Assembly (NCBI RefSeq): GCF_000243135.2
Contig: NC_019903.1
Coordinates: 2,518,001 to 2,582,000 of the forward strand
Source of the DNA: Desulfitobacterium dichloroeliminans LMG P-21439
GTDB lineage: Bacteria; Bacillota; Desulfitobacteriia; Desulfitobacteriales; Desulfitobacteriaceae
Length of the DNA stretch: 64,000 nt
Direction: 5' to 3'
Shown here: piece by piece, positions 8,310 through 17,962 of the stretch
How positions within the stretch are numbered: the stretch's first letter is position 1
How the letters are laid out: every line of letters starts with the position of its first letter
Program-made: the position numbers and the translations under genes
The notes under the pieces: model-generated
Database searches by the model: none
The model's input: the letters and a program-made list of their open reading frames with translations, nothing else
Told to the model about the DNA's origin: nothing

Positions 8310-9437
8310 TTATTCACTCCGGGGGTCTGAGATAATCTTTCCACCACCAATGACGAGGTCGTCTTGATAAAAGACCACGGCTTGTCCGGGAGTAATTGCA
8401 CGTTGTGGGGTTGCAAACTCTACCCGGACCACAGAACCGATTGCTCCGGGTATTGACTCAGGATTCTGGACGGTCATGATTTTCGCAGGTGCAAGAGGGG
8501 CTTTGTAGCGGATTTTAGCCTGTACATCCAGTGAATCTTGAAGCTCAGAAATGGCTATCCAATTCATATCCGTAGCCAAAAGAGAAGTCGCATAAACTTC
8601 TTGATCTTCACCTAAAACCACTTCATTACGCTCTACATTAAAACCAATGACGAACATTGGCTTGCCAAAGGTTACTCCCAGTCCTTTGCGTTGACCTACT
8701 GTATAGTTGACCAAGCCTTGATGGAGTCCCAGCACCTTCCCTTGACTGTCAACAAAATTACCGGATCTAATCTTATCTGGAGACCGTTCACGAATGAAGG
8801 ATATATAATCATCATCGGGAATAAAGCATATCTCCTGACTGTCCGGCTTCCGTGAGACACGGATCAATCCTCTCTCTGCAGCCATCTCACGAATATGCTC
8901 TTTCTTATACTCAGCCAATGGGAACAAAGTTCCTTTCAGCTGATCCTGGGTCATGTTATAGAGCATATAGGTTTGGTCCTTCCAGGTGTCCTCAGGTCGG
9001 CTCAAAAGATAGCGTCCACTCTGGGGATCTTGAAGAACTTTAGCATAATGCCCTGTAGCCAAATAATCAGCTCCCAAACTTCGGGCCTTTCTTAAAAACT
9101 CCCCCCAACGGACAACCCGATTGCACATGGTGCAAGGATTCGGTGTTTCCCCGCTTAGGTAAGAATTTGTAAAGTAATCGATGACATTTTCCTCAAAAAT
9201 TGCGCGAAAGTTTAAGACATAATGAGGTATTCCCAATTGATGGGCTACCCGACGGGCATCATCTATGGCTGTAATGGAGCAGCAGCCTCCCACATCGTCC
9301 GGGCCTCCCGAGGGCATGGTTTGCAGGGTTATCCCGATGACATCATAGCCCTTTTCCTTAAGCAAAGCGGCGGCCATGGAACTATCCACACCGCCGCTCA
9401 TGCCCACCACTACCTTCTTCTTTTCGGTAAGTGTCAT
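8310..9437 (-). CDS. mnmA: tRNA 2-thiouridylase MnmA
   Basis: 375 aa, normal for MnmA. The ATP-pyrophosphatase P-loop VVVGMSGGVDSS is near residue 10 and the catalytic Cys motif CTMCNRVVRWGEF near 100. ATGHYAK follows, and the second catalytic Cys is in PDSQEICFIPD near 200. It thiolates U34 of tRNA Lys/Glu/Gln using sulfur relayed from the cysteine desulfurase. The start at 9437 lies 13 nt after the iscU stop; the longer frame to 9503 would overlap iscU. It is the last gene of the isc-type operon. Confidence 0.96.
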   Translation of the reverse strand: MTLTEKKKVVVGMSGGVDSSMAAALLKEKGYDVIGITLQTMPSGGPDDVGGCCSITAIDDARRVAHQLGIPHYVLNFRAIFEENVIDYFTNSYLSGETPNPCTMCNRVVRWGEFLRKARSLGADYLATGHYAKVLQDPQSGRYLLSRPEDTWKDQTYMLYNMTQDQLKGTLFPLAEYKKEHIREMAAERGLIRVSRKPDSQEICFIPDDDYISFIRERSPDKIRSGNFVDSQGKVLGLHQGLVNYTVGQRKGLGVTFGKPMFVIGFNVERNEVVLGEDQEVYATSLLATDMNWIAISELQDSLDVQAKIRYKAPLAPAKIMTVQNPESIPGAIGSVVRVEFATPQRAITPGQAVVFYQDDLVIGGGKIISDPRSE

Positions 9438-9450
9438 TTCATCTTCATCC

Positions 9451-9825
9451 TTATGCCTTTTGATGTTTCTCGTGATAATCTTTAATGGCTTCATGTAGCG
9501 CATCAGCAGCTAAGTTCGAGCAGTGCATCTTCGCCGGAGGAAGTCCATCAAGGGCTTCAGCAACAGCTGCGTTAGTGATTTGCAGAGCTTCTTCAATGGT
9601 TTTACCTTTTACCATTTCGGTCACCATACTACTGGTGGCTACCGCTGCCCCGCAGCCAAAGGTCTTAAATTTCACGTCTTTAATAATATCGCCTTCGACA
9701 TCTAAATAAATACGCATAATGTCGCCACATTTAGCATTACCCACTTCACCGACACCGTCAGCATTTTCTATTTCGCCTACATTACGTGGATTCGTAAAAT
9801 GATCCATTACTTTTTCAGAATACAT
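9451..9825 (-). CDS. iscU: Fe-S cluster assembly scaffold IscU/NifU N-terminal type
   Basis: 124 aa with the three cluster-ligand cysteines in their usual settings: GNAKCGDIM (~33), FKTFGCGAAVATSSM (~59) and AKMHCSNLAADALHEAI (~101). This is the IscU/NifU-N scaffold, not SufU. It receives sulfur from the adjacent IscS-type desulfurase and passes [2Fe-2S]/[4Fe-4S] clusters to apoproteins. AAGGAGTG precedes the ATG; iscS ends 16 nt upstream. Confidence 0.95.
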   Translation of the reverse strand: MYSEKVMDHFTNPRNVGEIENADGVGEVGNAKCGDIMRIYLDVEGDIIKDVKFKTFGCGAAVATSSMVTEMVKGKTIEEALQITNAAVAEALDGLPPAKMHCSNLAADALHEAIKDYHEKHQKA

Positions 9826-9841
9826 ATCTCTTCACTCCTTA

Positions 9842-11041
9842 TTATTGCGCTTGCGCGTGACTACATTGCCCATGTTTGACTTTATCATAAAGGGGGGACA
9901 TCATCCGTAAACGATCGACAATCTTAGGTAACTGCTCGAGGACATAATCCACATCTTCTTCCGTGTTCTGATGTCCAAAGGAAAAACGTAAGGATCCATG
10001 AGCAATTTCGTGAGTTAATCCCATCGCCAATAAAACATGGGAAGGATCCAGAGATCCTGAGGTACAGGCCGAGCCACTCGAAACGGCAATGCCCATCATA
10101 TCAAGACTGAGAAGCAGTGCTTCTCCTTCCACGAATTGAATACTCACATTCAAATTACCGGGAAGACGGTTCTCCCCACGGGGTCCATTCAATTTAACAT
10201 GATCAATCTTTTCCATAATACCTGCAAGAAGCTTATCCCGTAGCTGGCCTTGTCGTATTCCTTCGGCTTCCATCCGCTCGGCAGCCAGATCACAGGCTTT
10301 TCCAAACCCAATGATTCCGGGAGTATTCTCCGTACCCGAACGTCGTTTCTTTTCCTGTCCGCCTCCATAGATTCGAGGTACAACCCTTACTCCTCTGCGA
10401 ATAAAGAGAGCTCCTACCCCTTTGGGTCCATAGATTTTGTGACTGGATACGGTCATAAGGTCAACATTCATTGACTTCACATTAATCGGAATCTTACCAA
10501 AGGATTGGACAGCATCCACATGGAAGATAATGCCCTTTTCTCGAGCGAGCTTACCGATCTCGGCAATCGGTTGAATGGTTCCCACTTCATTATTGGCATG
10601 CATTATTGAAATCAATATTGTATCGGGACGGATAGCCTTTTCAACTTCCGCAACCGAGATTAATCCTTCTTCGTCTACAGGAACGACGGTGAGTTCATAC
10701 CCATTCTTTGCTAAAAATTCACAGGCTTCTAAGACTGCGTGATGTTCTACAGCTGAAGTAATGATGTGTTTTCCTTTTTTACTTTGTGCCTCAGCTGCAC
10801 CGAGGATCGCAAGGTTGTCTGCTTCCGTACCACCGCTAGTGAAGGTGATCTCAGACGGTTCAGCACCGAGGAGCTTGGCTACAGAATCACGTGCGTTTTC
10901 TAAGGCAGCTTTAGTTTCCCGTCCAAAGCTATGAACACTGGAAGGGTTTCCGTATTGTTCAGTGTAATAGATCATCATCAGCTTGGCAACTTCAGGATCG
11001 ACCGGAGTTGTTGCGCTATGGTCAAGATATACTCTCCGCAT
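9842..11041 (-). CDS. iscS: Cysteine desulfurase (IscS/NifS family)
   Basis: 399 aa PLP enzyme. Landmarks are DHSATTPVD at the N-terminus, TSGGTEADN (~70-80), AVEHHAVLE with the cofactor-stacking His, SSHKIYGPKG with the PLP-lysine near 205, and the active Cys loop SGSACTSGSLDPSHVL near 325-340. It supplies persulfide sulfur to IscU and MnmA encoded immediately downstream. It follows iscR in a single apparent operon. Confidence 0.96.
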   Translation of the reverse strand: MRRVYLDHSATTPVDPEVAKLMMIYYTEQYGNPSSVHSFGRETKAALENARDSVAKLLGAEPSEITFTSGGTEADNLAILGAAEAQSKKGKHIITSAVEHHAVLEACEFLAKNGYELTVVPVDEEGLISVAEVEKAIRPDTILISIMHANNEVGTIQPIAEIGKLAREKGIIFHVDAVQSFGKIPINVKSMNVDLMTVSSHKIYGPKGVGALFIRRGVRVVPRIYGGGQEKKRRSGTENTPGIIGFGKACDLAAERMEAEGIRQGQLRDKLLAGIMEKIDHVKLNGPRGENRLPGNLNVSIQFVEGEALLLSLDMMGIAVSSGSACTSGSLDPSHVLLAMGLTHEIAHGSLRFSFGHQNTEEDVDYVLEQLPKIVDRLRMMSPLYDKVKHGQCSHAQAQ

Positions 11042-11107
11042 TGTTGTTCCTCCTAAGTAAACTTGTTTTATTGATTTACTCTGATGAAAGGTATGTTAAA
11101 ATGGATC

Positions 11108-11548
11108 TCAATCAGGATTGGCAATAGAGCTCATTGTTTGAGGATCCTTCACTAGATCAGCTAAGGTGATGGAATCCAAGACATCCTCGATTGGGTCACG
11201 AACCTTCTCCCGAAGGGTTCGAGTCACACAGTAGTCTGACTTCTGACAGCACTCTGAATCTCCACCAGACTCGCACTCTACCGCTGCAATAGGCCCCTCT
11301 AAAACCCTAATGATATCGCCAATTCTAATTTTCTCTGTCTTCTTACCTAAGACATATCCACCCTGTGCTCCTCGAATACTCTTCACCAACCCAGCTTTTC
11401 TAAGCCCTGATATTAGTTGTTCGAGATAGTGTTCAGATAGTCCCTGTCGATCAGCGATACTTTTTAGAGAAATCGGACCTTCTCCTGAATTTAAAGCTAG
11501 ATCAACCATGGCCGTGAGGCCATAGCGGCCTTTTGTAGAAAGCTTCAA
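11108..11548 (-). CDS. iscR: Rrf2-family Fe-S regulator (IscR-like)
   Basis: 146 aa. The Rrf2 winged helix starts MKLSTKGRYGLTAMVDLA, with the recognition region SEHYLEQLISGLRKAGLVKSIRG. The loop near residues 92-107 has CESGGDSECCQKSDYC, four cysteines able to ligate a [2Fe-2S] cluster. That favours an IscR-like sensor over the cluster-free cysteine regulator CymR. It is the first gene upstream of iscS-iscU-mnmA and probably autoregulates the operon. Confidence 0.9.
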   Translation of the reverse strand: MKLSTKGRYGLTAMVDLALNSGEGPISLKSIADRQGLSEHYLEQLISGLRKAGLVKSIRGAQGGYVLGKKTEKIRIGDIIRVLEGPIAAVECESGGDSECCQKSDYCVTRTLREKVRDPIEDVLDSITLADLVKDPQTMSSIANPD

Positions 11549-11620
11549 ATCCCCAACTCCTTTTCAGCGGTTCTTATAGTCCGCTAAGCTCAACTATTGT
11601 CACTTATTCTTTTCATCTAT

Positions 11621-11649
11621 ATCTTATAAAAACACTCGGGATTTGTCAA
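11621..11649 (-). promoter_or_regulatory. Sigma-A promoter of the iscR operon
   Basis: On the minus strand TTGACA (11644-11649) and TAAGAT (11621-11626) are separated by 17 nt, about 65 nt before the iscR ATG. It is the best promoter candidate in the 400-nt divergent region to rarA. Confidence 0.7.
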
Positions 11650-11831
11650 TATAAACCCGACCATTTTGCTGAGGATTTTTTCTAATTTAATCTCTTTTAT
11701 CTCTGGTTATTTCGATTTATCATCGTGTTCATAGGAATAAATTATCAAACAATCTTTGCTCACAATTTCTGAGTGATTAGCATCTTTCATGAATTTTTAG
11801 ATCCTAGCGCTCTTTGGATTAGAAATCTACT

Positions 11832-11859
11832 TTGATTCATTTAAAAATCTAAGTATACT
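11832..11859 (+). promoter_or_regulatory. Probable sigma-A promoter of rarA
   Basis: TTGATT (11832-11837) and TATACT (11854-11859) with 16-nt spacing lie about 100 nt before rarA. A small hairpin (GCCAC...GTGGC, 11878-11895) lies in the leader. I see no gene in the rest of 11549-11956. Confidence 0.55.
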
Positions 11860-11956
11860 AAGATTAGTTCATCTAGCCACAAAAATTCCCGTGGCTCATT
11901 AATAAACCTAATATACAAACCTATTGATTTTCGTTTCAGAAAGGAATTGTTTCCTC

Positions 11957-13246
11957 ATGGATCTATTTTCTGTTTCCTTCAACCCCCATCAAGTGGCACC
12001 TCTAGCTGAGCGAATGCGCCCTCGTTCCCTTGATGAATATATCGGGCAATCCGAGATTATAGGACCGGGCAAACTCCTGCGCCGAGCTATCGAAGCCGAC
12101 CGGGTCACCTCTCTTATTCTTTACGGACCTCCCGGAACAGGGAAGACCTCGCTGGCTCAAGTCATTGCCAACACCACAGCTGCCAGCTTTGTGCGCATCA
12201 ATGCGGTATCCTCCGGAGTCAAGGACATTCGCGAAATCATTCAAGCGGCCACAGAGCAGCTTCATCTTTACGGCAAAAAGACGCTGGTATTTTGTGATGA
12301 GGTCCACCGTTTTAACAAGGGGCAACAAGATGCTCTACTCCCAGCCGTGGAAAACGGAACGATTACCTTTATCGGGGCCACAACAGAAAATCCTTTTTTC
12401 GAATTGAACTCCGCACTTTTAAGTCGCTCGACCTTATTTCGTCTGCAAACACTGACTGAAGAGGAGATACGCTCGGGTTTAAAACAAGCCTTAGAGGATA
12501 AAGAGCGCGGACTGGGAGACTATACTGTCGATATTGCACCGGAGGCCTGGGAGCATTGGCTAAATTATGCAAATGGAGATCTACGCCGAGCCTTGAATGC
12601 TCTAGAGCTTGCCGTGCTGACCACCCCCCCTGAACAAGGAATACGTCATATTTCTCTGGGAGTAGCAGAAGAATCCATTCAACAACGCGCCATGCGCTTC
12701 GATAAGGATGGAGATAATCACTATGATATTATCTCTGCTTTTATCAAGAGCATGCGTGGCTCCGATCCGGATGCTGCCCTCTATTGGTTAGCCGTTCTTC
12801 TGGAATCTGGAGAGGACCCTCGCTTTATTGTCCGCCGCATTCTCATACAAGCCTCTGAGGACGTGGGATTAGCAGACCCCATGGTCATGCTGCAGGCTCA
12901 AGCTGCAGCTAACGCCTTGGAATGGTTGGGGCTCCCTGAAGCTAGAATTCCCATCGCCCAAGCCGTATTAGCCCTAACCACTGCACCGAAAAGCAATAGC
13001 GCCTACACAGCCATCGATTCTGCCTTAAACTATGTACGCACCCATCCTACCGCCCCGGTTCCAGAACATCTCCGCGATGCTCATTATCCTGGTGCAAAAA
13101 AGTTGGGACATGGTAAAGACTATCTTTACCCCCACGCCTACCCTGGCCATTGGGTAGAACAGTCTTATCTACCTGAAGGAATCCAAGGAGAAGCCTTCTT
13201 CACTCCTTCAGGAATCGGCAAAGATATAGGTAATCGAGGGAAATAA
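11957..13246 (+). CDS. rarA: Replication-associated recombination protein RarA (MgsA)
   Basis: 429-aa clamp-loader-like AAA+ ATPase, one of the few plus-strand genes here. Walker A GPPGTGKTSL is near residue 55, Walker B VFCDEVHRFNK near 105, sensor 1 IGATTENPF near 135 and the C-terminal MgsA segment APKSNSAYTAIDSAL near 350. It acts at stalled replication forks. ATG 11957 (MDLFSVSF) is chosen, since the frame upstream to the TTG at 11924 has no ribosome binding site. Confidence 0.95.
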   Translation: MDLFSVSFNPHQVAPLAERMRPRSLDEYIGQSEIIGPGKLLRRAIEADRVTSLILYGPPGTGKTSLAQVIANTTAASFVRINAVSSGVKDIREIIQAATEQLHLYGKKTLVFCDEVHRFNKGQQDALLPAVENGTITFIGATTENPFFELNSALLSRSTLFRLQTLTEEEIRSGLKQALEDKERGLGDYTVDIAPEAWEHWLNYANGDLRRALNALELAVLTTPPEQGIRHISLGVAEESIQQRAMRFDKDGDNHYDIISAFIKSMRGSDPDAALYWLAVLLESGEDPRFIVRRILIQASEDVGLADPMVMLQAQAAANALEWLGLPEARIPIAQAVLALTTAPKSNSAYTAIDSALNYVRTHPTAPVPEHLRDAHYPGAKKLGHGKDYLYPHAYPGHWVEQSYLPEGIQGEAFFTPSGIGKDIGNRGK

Positions 13247-13254
13247 AATCAATA

Positions 13255-13294
13255 GGGAGAGCCGTAAAACTACTTAGTAGTTAACGGCTCTCCC
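13255..13294 (+). terminator. Terminator between convergent rarA and trxA
   Basis: GGGAGAGCCGT pairs with ACGGCTCTCCC around an inner AACTAC/GTAGTT stem, followed by TTGATCTTT on the plus strand. It serves rarA and may also face trxA from the other side. Confidence 0.8.
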
Positions 13295-13343
13295 TTGATC
13301 TTTACTTAGTGTGACGCTGTGTGGTGCTGTATAGTGCTACTTA

Positions 13344-13673
13344 TTAAGCGTGCTTTTCCAGCATTTTTACCAAATCGGCTTTACCACGGAAGCCTACGGA
13401 TTGTTCAACAAGCTCTCCGTTTTTGAAAATCGCTAAGGTTGGGATGCTCATGACCTTATATTGTCCCGAAACTGCCGGTTGCTCATCCACATTCACCTTG
13501 CCAACTGTAACTTTTCCTAAATATTCATTGGCTAATTCTTCAATGACTGGGGCAACCATGCGACAGGGACCACACCAAGCAGCCCAGAAGTCAACTAAGA
13601 CGGGTTCTTTTGATCCCAAAACATCTGAACTCCAATTTTCTGCTGTAAAGGTTTTTACATTTTCGCCTGCCAT
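13344..13673 (-). CDS. trxA: Thioredoxin
   Basis: 109 aa, classical thioredoxin: [14 protein letters not shown] active site near residues 31-36, cis-Pro in SIPTLAIFK near 76, and [12 protein letters not shown] at the C-terminus. It is a cytosolic disulfide reductase. It lies 58 nt downstream of the CsoR-type regulator in the same direction without a strong terminator between, so the two may be co-transcribed. Confidence 0.96.
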   Translation of the reverse strand: MAGENVKTFTAENWSSDVLGSKEPVLVDFWAAWCGPCRMVAPVIEELANEYLGKVTVGKVNVDEQPAVSGQYKVMSIPTLAIFKNGELVEQSVGFRGKADLVKMLEKHA

Positions 13674-13731
13674 AAAATGTCCCTCCTCGAAATTTGTTGG
13701 ATTACACAGGGGTTGTATAGAATTTAATGGA

Positions 13732-14010
13732 CTACTTCATGAATTTCGCTAAGACAGAAACGAGCTCTTCGACCGATTCATCCTGACGATTTTCTTCCAC
13801 GGCTCTCATCAGACATTCCCGTGAATGACTTTCGACAATTAACACCCCAACTTTATTGATGGCCGCACGCACAGCTGCGATTTGGATTAAAATATCTACA
13901 CAATATTTATCCTGATCCACCATTCGTTGGAGTCCCTTGACCTGTCCTTCAATTTTCTTCAACCGTCGCAAAACGTCTTCTTTGGGCGCATTATCCGACT
14001 TTACCTGCAC
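13732..14010 (-). CDS. csoR: CsoR/RcnR-family metal-sensing repressor
   Basis: A 92-aa all-helical DUF156 regulator. It has [26 protein letters not shown] with the first ligand Cys, then VESHSREC carrying His and the second Cys in the H-x3-C pattern. The Cys-His-Cys set fits Cu(I)-sensing CsoR; CstR-type sulfide sensors lack that His. GTG 14010, 10 nt after GGAGG, gives the family length. A longer frame to 14079 would begin inside the promoter. No copper exporter lies nearby; the downstream neighbour is trxA. The metal remains an inference. Confidence 0.85.
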   Translation of the reverse strand: MQVKSDNAPKEDVLRRLKKIEGQVKGLQRMVDQDKYCVDILIQIAAVRAAINKVGVLIVESHSRECLMRAVEENRQDESVEELVSVLAKFMK

Positions 14011-14029
14011 TACACGTTCCCCTCCTAAA

Positions 14030-14044
14030 TACCCATAGGGGGTA
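14030..14044 (-). promoter_or_regulatory. CsoR-type operator candidate
   Basis: TACCCCCTATGGGTA on the minus strand is a G/C-tract pseudo-palindrome like known CsoR operators. It lies at about +5 to +19 of the predicted csoR transcript, where repressor binding would block initiation. Confidence 0.6.
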
Positions 14045-14055
14045 CCAATAATTCT

Positions 14056-14084
14056 ATTATAATAAGAATCATTTCCCATGTCAA
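14056..14084 (-). promoter_or_regulatory. Consensus sigma-A promoter of csoR
   Basis: Perfect TTGACA (14079-14084), 17-nt spacer and perfect TATAAT (14056-14061) on the minus strand. Such a strong promoter directly upstream of a repressor operator suggests tight regulation. Confidence 0.85.
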
Positions 14085-14137
14085 AGATTTTTCTATTAAT
14101 AATTTAGATGGAGTTCATTACTAAATCTGATGCCTTA

Positions 14138-15916
14138 TTATTTTGCTTTACTCGGGAGAATATCCGTCTTAATATGCAATTCTTTTAATTGCTTGTCATC
14201 CACTGAGGATGGAGCCTGGATCATGAGGTCAGATGCACTTTGGGTCTTAGGGAAAGCGATGACATCACGGATATTATCCTTACCGGTTAAGAGCATGGTC
14301 AACCGATCTAAGCCAAAGGCAATTCCGCCATGGGGTGGTGTTCCATATTCGAAGGCGTCTAACAAGTAACCGAATTTAGCTTTGGCTTCTTCAGGGGTCA
14401 GTCCTAAGAGATCGAACATCTGCTCTTGGACATCTCTTTGATGAATCCGGATGCTTCCTCCACCCAATTCGATCCCGTTTAAGACCATATCATAGGCCTT
14501 AGCTCTAGCCTTACCGGGCTCAGTCTTTAAGAGAGCAATATCCTCTGCCATGGGCGCAGTAAAGGGGTGATGGATAGCCACAAAGCGCTTATCCTCTTCA
14601 TCCCACTCGAGAAGGGGGAATTCTGTAACCCAGAGGAAATTCAAGGCGTCTTCTGCTATGAGACCCAAACGTTTTCCTAATTCCAATCTCAGGTGACCCA
14701 GGGCATCGGCAACCACGTTCTCTTGATCGGCCACAAAGAAGAGGATGTCCCCTGTCTCTCCTTTTAGCTTTGCGATTAGGTCATTGAGTTGTTCTTCTGT
14801 AAAGAATTTAGCGATGGGGGATTTGATACCCTCCTCTCCTAAGACGATATAGGCCAGTCCCTTGGCGCCATAGATGCTCACGTATTGCACTAAGCCATCC
14901 AGTTCCCGACGTGGCATGCCTGCACAGCCTTTAGCGCAGAGACCCTTTACTCGTCCGCCTTTGGCCAAGGTGTCTGTAAAGACCTTAAAGTTAGAATCCT
15001 TAACACACTCGGCCACGTCCACCATTTCCATACCAAAACGGATATCGGGTTTATCGGAGCCATACAGTTCCATAGCTTCTTTATACGTTATCCGTGGGAA
15101 AGGACGGGGCACTTCTCGACCTGTCGTTTCTTTAAAAATGCGAACCATGAGTTCTTCCATCATGGGTAGGATGTCTTCTACTTCGACAAAGGACATTTCT
15201 ACGTCCAGCTGAGTGAATTCCGGTTGACGGTCCGCCCGTAAATCTTCATCGCGGAAGCAACGAGCGATTTGGAAGTACTTCTCCATCCCCGAGACCATGA
15301 GAAGCTGCTTGAAAATCTGGGGAGATTGAGGCAAGGCATAGAATTCCCCCGGGTGAACCCGGCTGGGAACCAGATAATCTCTAGCTCCTTCTGGGGAAGA
15401 TTTTATCAACACCGGCGTCTCGATTTCGTAGAAGCCTTGGCAATCGAAGAAATTTCGCATAATTTGGGTCACCTGATGGCGGATTTTGAACACCTTTTGC
15501 ATTTCCGGACGTCGTAAGTCTAAGTAGCGATACTTGAGACGGACCATTTCGTCTACATCGACATCATCCTGAATATAGAAAGGAGGAGTTTTCGCTCCAT
15601 TTAGTATATCCAGAGATTCTGCGACAACCTCGATTTCTCCTGTCTCTAGATTGGGGTTTGCTGAACCCTCAGGACGCAAGCGAACTTTGCCTTGGATGGA
15701 TACTACATATTCTGAACGTATACGTTCCGCCGCAGCAAATTCAGGCATATCGGGATTGAATACAACTTGGACAAAGCCTGAACGATCCCGGAGGTCCACA
15801 AAGATGACTCCCCCATGGTCACGACGGCGTTGTACCCAGCCTAAAAGATGAATTACCTCTCCTGCATGGGTTCGTCTTAAGCTTCCTGCTTCTGTTCGAT
15901 CAGATAATAAGGTCAT
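14138..15916 (-). CDS. aspS: Aspartyl-tRNA synthetase
   Basis: 592 aa, bacterial type. It has an OB-fold anticodon domain ([22 protein letters not shown]), class II motif 2 ([18 protein letters not shown]) and an inserted GAD domain (~290-420). Motif 3 is near the C-terminus ([15 protein letters not shown]). It charges tRNA-Asp; whether it also charges tRNA-Asn cannot be told here. Its start overlaps the hisS stop by 4 nt, so it is coupled to hisS and shares the hisS T-box leader. Confidence 0.97.
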   Translation of the reverse strand: MTLLSDRTEAGSLRRTHAGEVIHLLGWVQRRRDHGGVIFVDLRDRSGFVQVVFNPDMPEFAAAERIRSEYVVSIQGKVRLRPEGSANPNLETGEIEVVAESLDILNGAKTPPFYIQDDVDVDEMVRLKYRYLDLRRPEMQKVFKIRHQVTQIMRNFFDCQGFYEIETPVLIKSSPEGARDYLVPSRVHPGEFYALPQSPQIFKQLLMVSGMEKYFQIARCFRDEDLRADRQPEFTQLDVEMSFVEVEDILPMMEELMVRIFKETTGREVPRPFPRITYKEAMELYGSDKPDIRFGMEMVDVAECVKDSNFKVFTDTLAKGGRVKGLCAKGCAGMPRRELDGLVQYVSIYGAKGLAYIVLGEEGIKSPIAKFFTEEQLNDLIAKLKGETGDILFFVADQENVVADALGHLRLELGKRLGLIAEDALNFLWVTEFPLLEWDEEDKRFVAIHHPFTAPMAEDIALLKTEPGKARAKAYDMVLNGIELGGGSIRIHQRDVQEQMFDLLGLTPEEAKAKFGYLLDAFEYGTPPHGGIAFGLDRLTMLLTGKDNIRDVIAFPKTQSASDLMIQAPSSVDDKQLKELHIKTDILPSKAK

Positions 15917-17190
15917 TGGTTGCCATCCTCCTTATATTGCTTCAACACTTGCTCTTCAAATTCTTTGAGGGTGAGTTCTTCCTGCTCTCCTAATCTGAGA
16001 TTGCGCAAAATGATGATTCCTTTACTGAGTTCCTCTTCCCCAAGAATACCCGCATACTTCGCTTGCACTCGGTCCGCAGCCTTCAGCTGAGCTTTGAGAC
16101 TCCGACCTAGAAGGTCGATGCTTACAGGCAGGCCTTTCTTACGCAAACGACTGATGATGGCAAAGCCTTCACTTTGAGCCTTTTCGCCCAGAGCCACAAG
16201 CATTAAAAATTCTTTTTTGTCTTCATCTTGATGTTCTTGCGAGAGCTTCAGAGCAGCAAGAACTCGTTCCATCCCCATGGCGAAACCTATTCCGGGTGTT
16301 TGAGGTCCGCCAACCTCTTGAACTAGCCCATCATAGCGGCCACCGCCGCAGATTGCACTTTGAGCGCCAATATCCTCTACCAAAACCTCAAAAGCCGTCT
16401 TCCGATAATAATCTAGACCTCTTACGAGACGAGGATTCACCTTGTACACAACCTCGGCCGCCGTTAGCAACCTTTTCAGTTCCGCAAAGTGCCCCGCACA
16501 GTCTTCACACAGGACATCCAAAGTGGTTGGGGCTCCCTGGGTAATTTCCTGGCAGGAAGAATTCTTGCAATCTAAAATCCTCAAGGGATTCTTCTCAAAG
16601 CGCGACTGACAATCTTTACAAAGTTGTTCTTTGTGCGGTTCAAGAAATTCTTGGAGCTTCTGCTTATGCTCCGGGCGGCAGGTTGGGCACCCGACAGAAT
16701 TCACATGAACTTCTAGACCCTTTAAGCCTAAGCGGCTATATAGATCCCACACCAAGGTGATGACTTCCGCATCCACCATGGGCTTGTCTGCTCCCAATAC
16801 TTCTACTCCAAACTGATGAAACTGCCGGAAGCGACCCGATTGAGGCCGTTCATAGCGAAACATGGGACCGATATAGTAGAGCTTTACCGGTTGGGGTCCT
16901 CCATAGAGTTTATTCTCTACATAAGCCCGACAGACGGAAGCTGTCCCTTCTGGCCGCAGGGTAATGGACCGATCTCCTTTGTCGAGGAAGGTATACATTT
17001 CCTTATTGACAATATCTGTAGTTTCCCCAACCCCCCGTTGAAAGAGCTCAGTGGCTTCAAACATGGGAGTGCGAATCTCTTGGTATCCATATTCCTTACA
17101 AATCTTGCGTATTTGCTCTTCAAGACCTTGCCATTGTTCCACAACTCCTGGCAGCAAATCTTGAGTTCCTTTCGGACGCTGAATGGCCAT
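15913..17190 (-). CDS. hisS: Histidyl-tRNA synthetase
   Basis: 425 aa class II synthetase. Motif 1 region is [11 protein letters not shown], motif 2 is [21 protein letters not shown] near 110-130, the His-specific [15 protein letters not shown] is near 255-270 and GGRYDGLV follows. Residues ~170-225 hold an inserted Cys-rich stretch (CPTC, CKDC, CKNSSC, CEDC), probably a zinc knuckle. It is the first gene of hisS-aspS, behind a T-box leader. Confidence 0.97.
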   Translation of the reverse strand: MAIQRPKGTQDLLPGVVEQWQGLEEQIRKICKEYGYQEIRTPMFEATELFQRGVGETTDIVNKEMYTFLDKGDRSITLRPEGTASVCRAYVENKLYGGPQPVKLYYIGPMFRYERPQSGRFRQFHQFGVEVLGADKPMVDAEVITLVWDLYSRLGLKGLEVHVNSVGCPTCRPEHKQKLQEFLEPHKEQLCKDCQSRFEKNPLRILDCKNSSCQEITQGAPTTLDVLCEDCAGHFAELKRLLTAAEVVYKVNPRLVRGLDYYRKTAFEVLVEDIGAQSAICGGGRYDGLVQEVGGPQTPGIGFAMGMERVLAALKLSQEHQDEDKKEFLMLVALGEKAQSEGFAIISRLRKKGLPVSIDLLGRSLKAQLKAADRVQAKYAGILGEEELSKGIIILRNLRLGEQEELTLKEFEEQVLKQYKEDGNQ

Positions 17191-17300
17191 ATTTCATACT
17201 CCTTTCTAAAATAAACTAATATCTCTCAACAGATTCTTCTATCCTTCGATAGATCGTTCTATAGATCCTTTAGTCACTCTTCCCTCAGGATGATACAAAT

Positions 17301-17560
17301 AAAAAAAGCCCCCTCCCTTGCTATTAAGCAAGGGACGAGAGCTCCCGTGGTGCCACCCTTATTGACGGACTCAAAAAATTCCGCCCACTTTGCAGTCCAT
17401 AACGAGACCAAACGCTGTCTTTTCTGTTCTTGGGGTGTCCTCCTAAGCATCTCCCAGGCTAGTTTCAGTCCAGGCTAGCCTTCCCTGCAGAGAGATTGAT
17501 GCACAGTCTCTTCCCAAAAGTTAATTCAGAAAATCAAGTTCAGTATATTCTAATTGAGAT
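17301..17560 (-). promoter_or_regulatory. T-box riboswitch leader of hisS-aspS
   Basis: The core AGGGTGGCACCACGGGAGC is at 17341-17359 (minus). A terminator follows at 17301-17336 (CCCTTGCTTAATAGCAAGGG, then a T run). A helix near 17490-17512 (AGAGA...TCTCT) encloses TGTGCATCAA, where CAT could be the His specifier codon; this is tentative. I see no gene between here and 17796. Confidence 0.9.
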
Positions 17561-17795
17561 TTTGTTTGGGATTTTGTCATTTTTACAATGATATAAAAAG
17601 TATTATATTACAATATCTTAACGAGTGAAGAGAAATTTGTCAATGTATAGTATACAATTTTTATTATTTACAGTGTATCCAAGGAGGTACAATTGTAGTC
17701 AAGATTACGAGGACCAAAATATATACTCAATTAAAAGGCCTACATGTTTAGCGTGATTCAGGGAAAACTTAAAAGACAAAGATAGGAGGTTAGTA

Positions 17796-17912
17796 ATGAT
17801 GTCAGACAAACAAACAGACAAGACTCGTACTCACGCACCCAATGCCGATGATAAAACTCAAAGCCCCAACAAATCAGATCGTTATATTGATAAAGCAACT
17901 AAACAAAAGTAA
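17796..17912 (+). CDS. Small hydrophilic orphan protein, 38 aa
   Basis: ATG 17796 follows AGGAGG at 7 nt, and an immediate strong terminator follows the stop, so it looks like a complete monocistronic gene. The product is polar and Lys/Asp/Thr/Gln-rich with no hydrophobic segment (SDKQTDKT ... YIDKATKQK). I do not recognise a family; a small acid-soluble spore-type or stress peptide is possible but not shown. Confidence 0.6.
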   Translation: MMSDKQTDKTRTHAPNADDKTQSPNKSDRYIDKATKQK

Positions 17913-17936
17913 GATCGGAGCACCTCCGATCTTTTC
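17911..17936 (+). terminator. Terminator of the 38-aa gene
   Basis: AAGATCGGAG pairs with CTCCGATCTT, followed by TTCTTTT; it overlaps the stop codon. Confidence 0.85.
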
Positions 17937-17962
17937 TTTTACCTTATATCCCATATATATGG

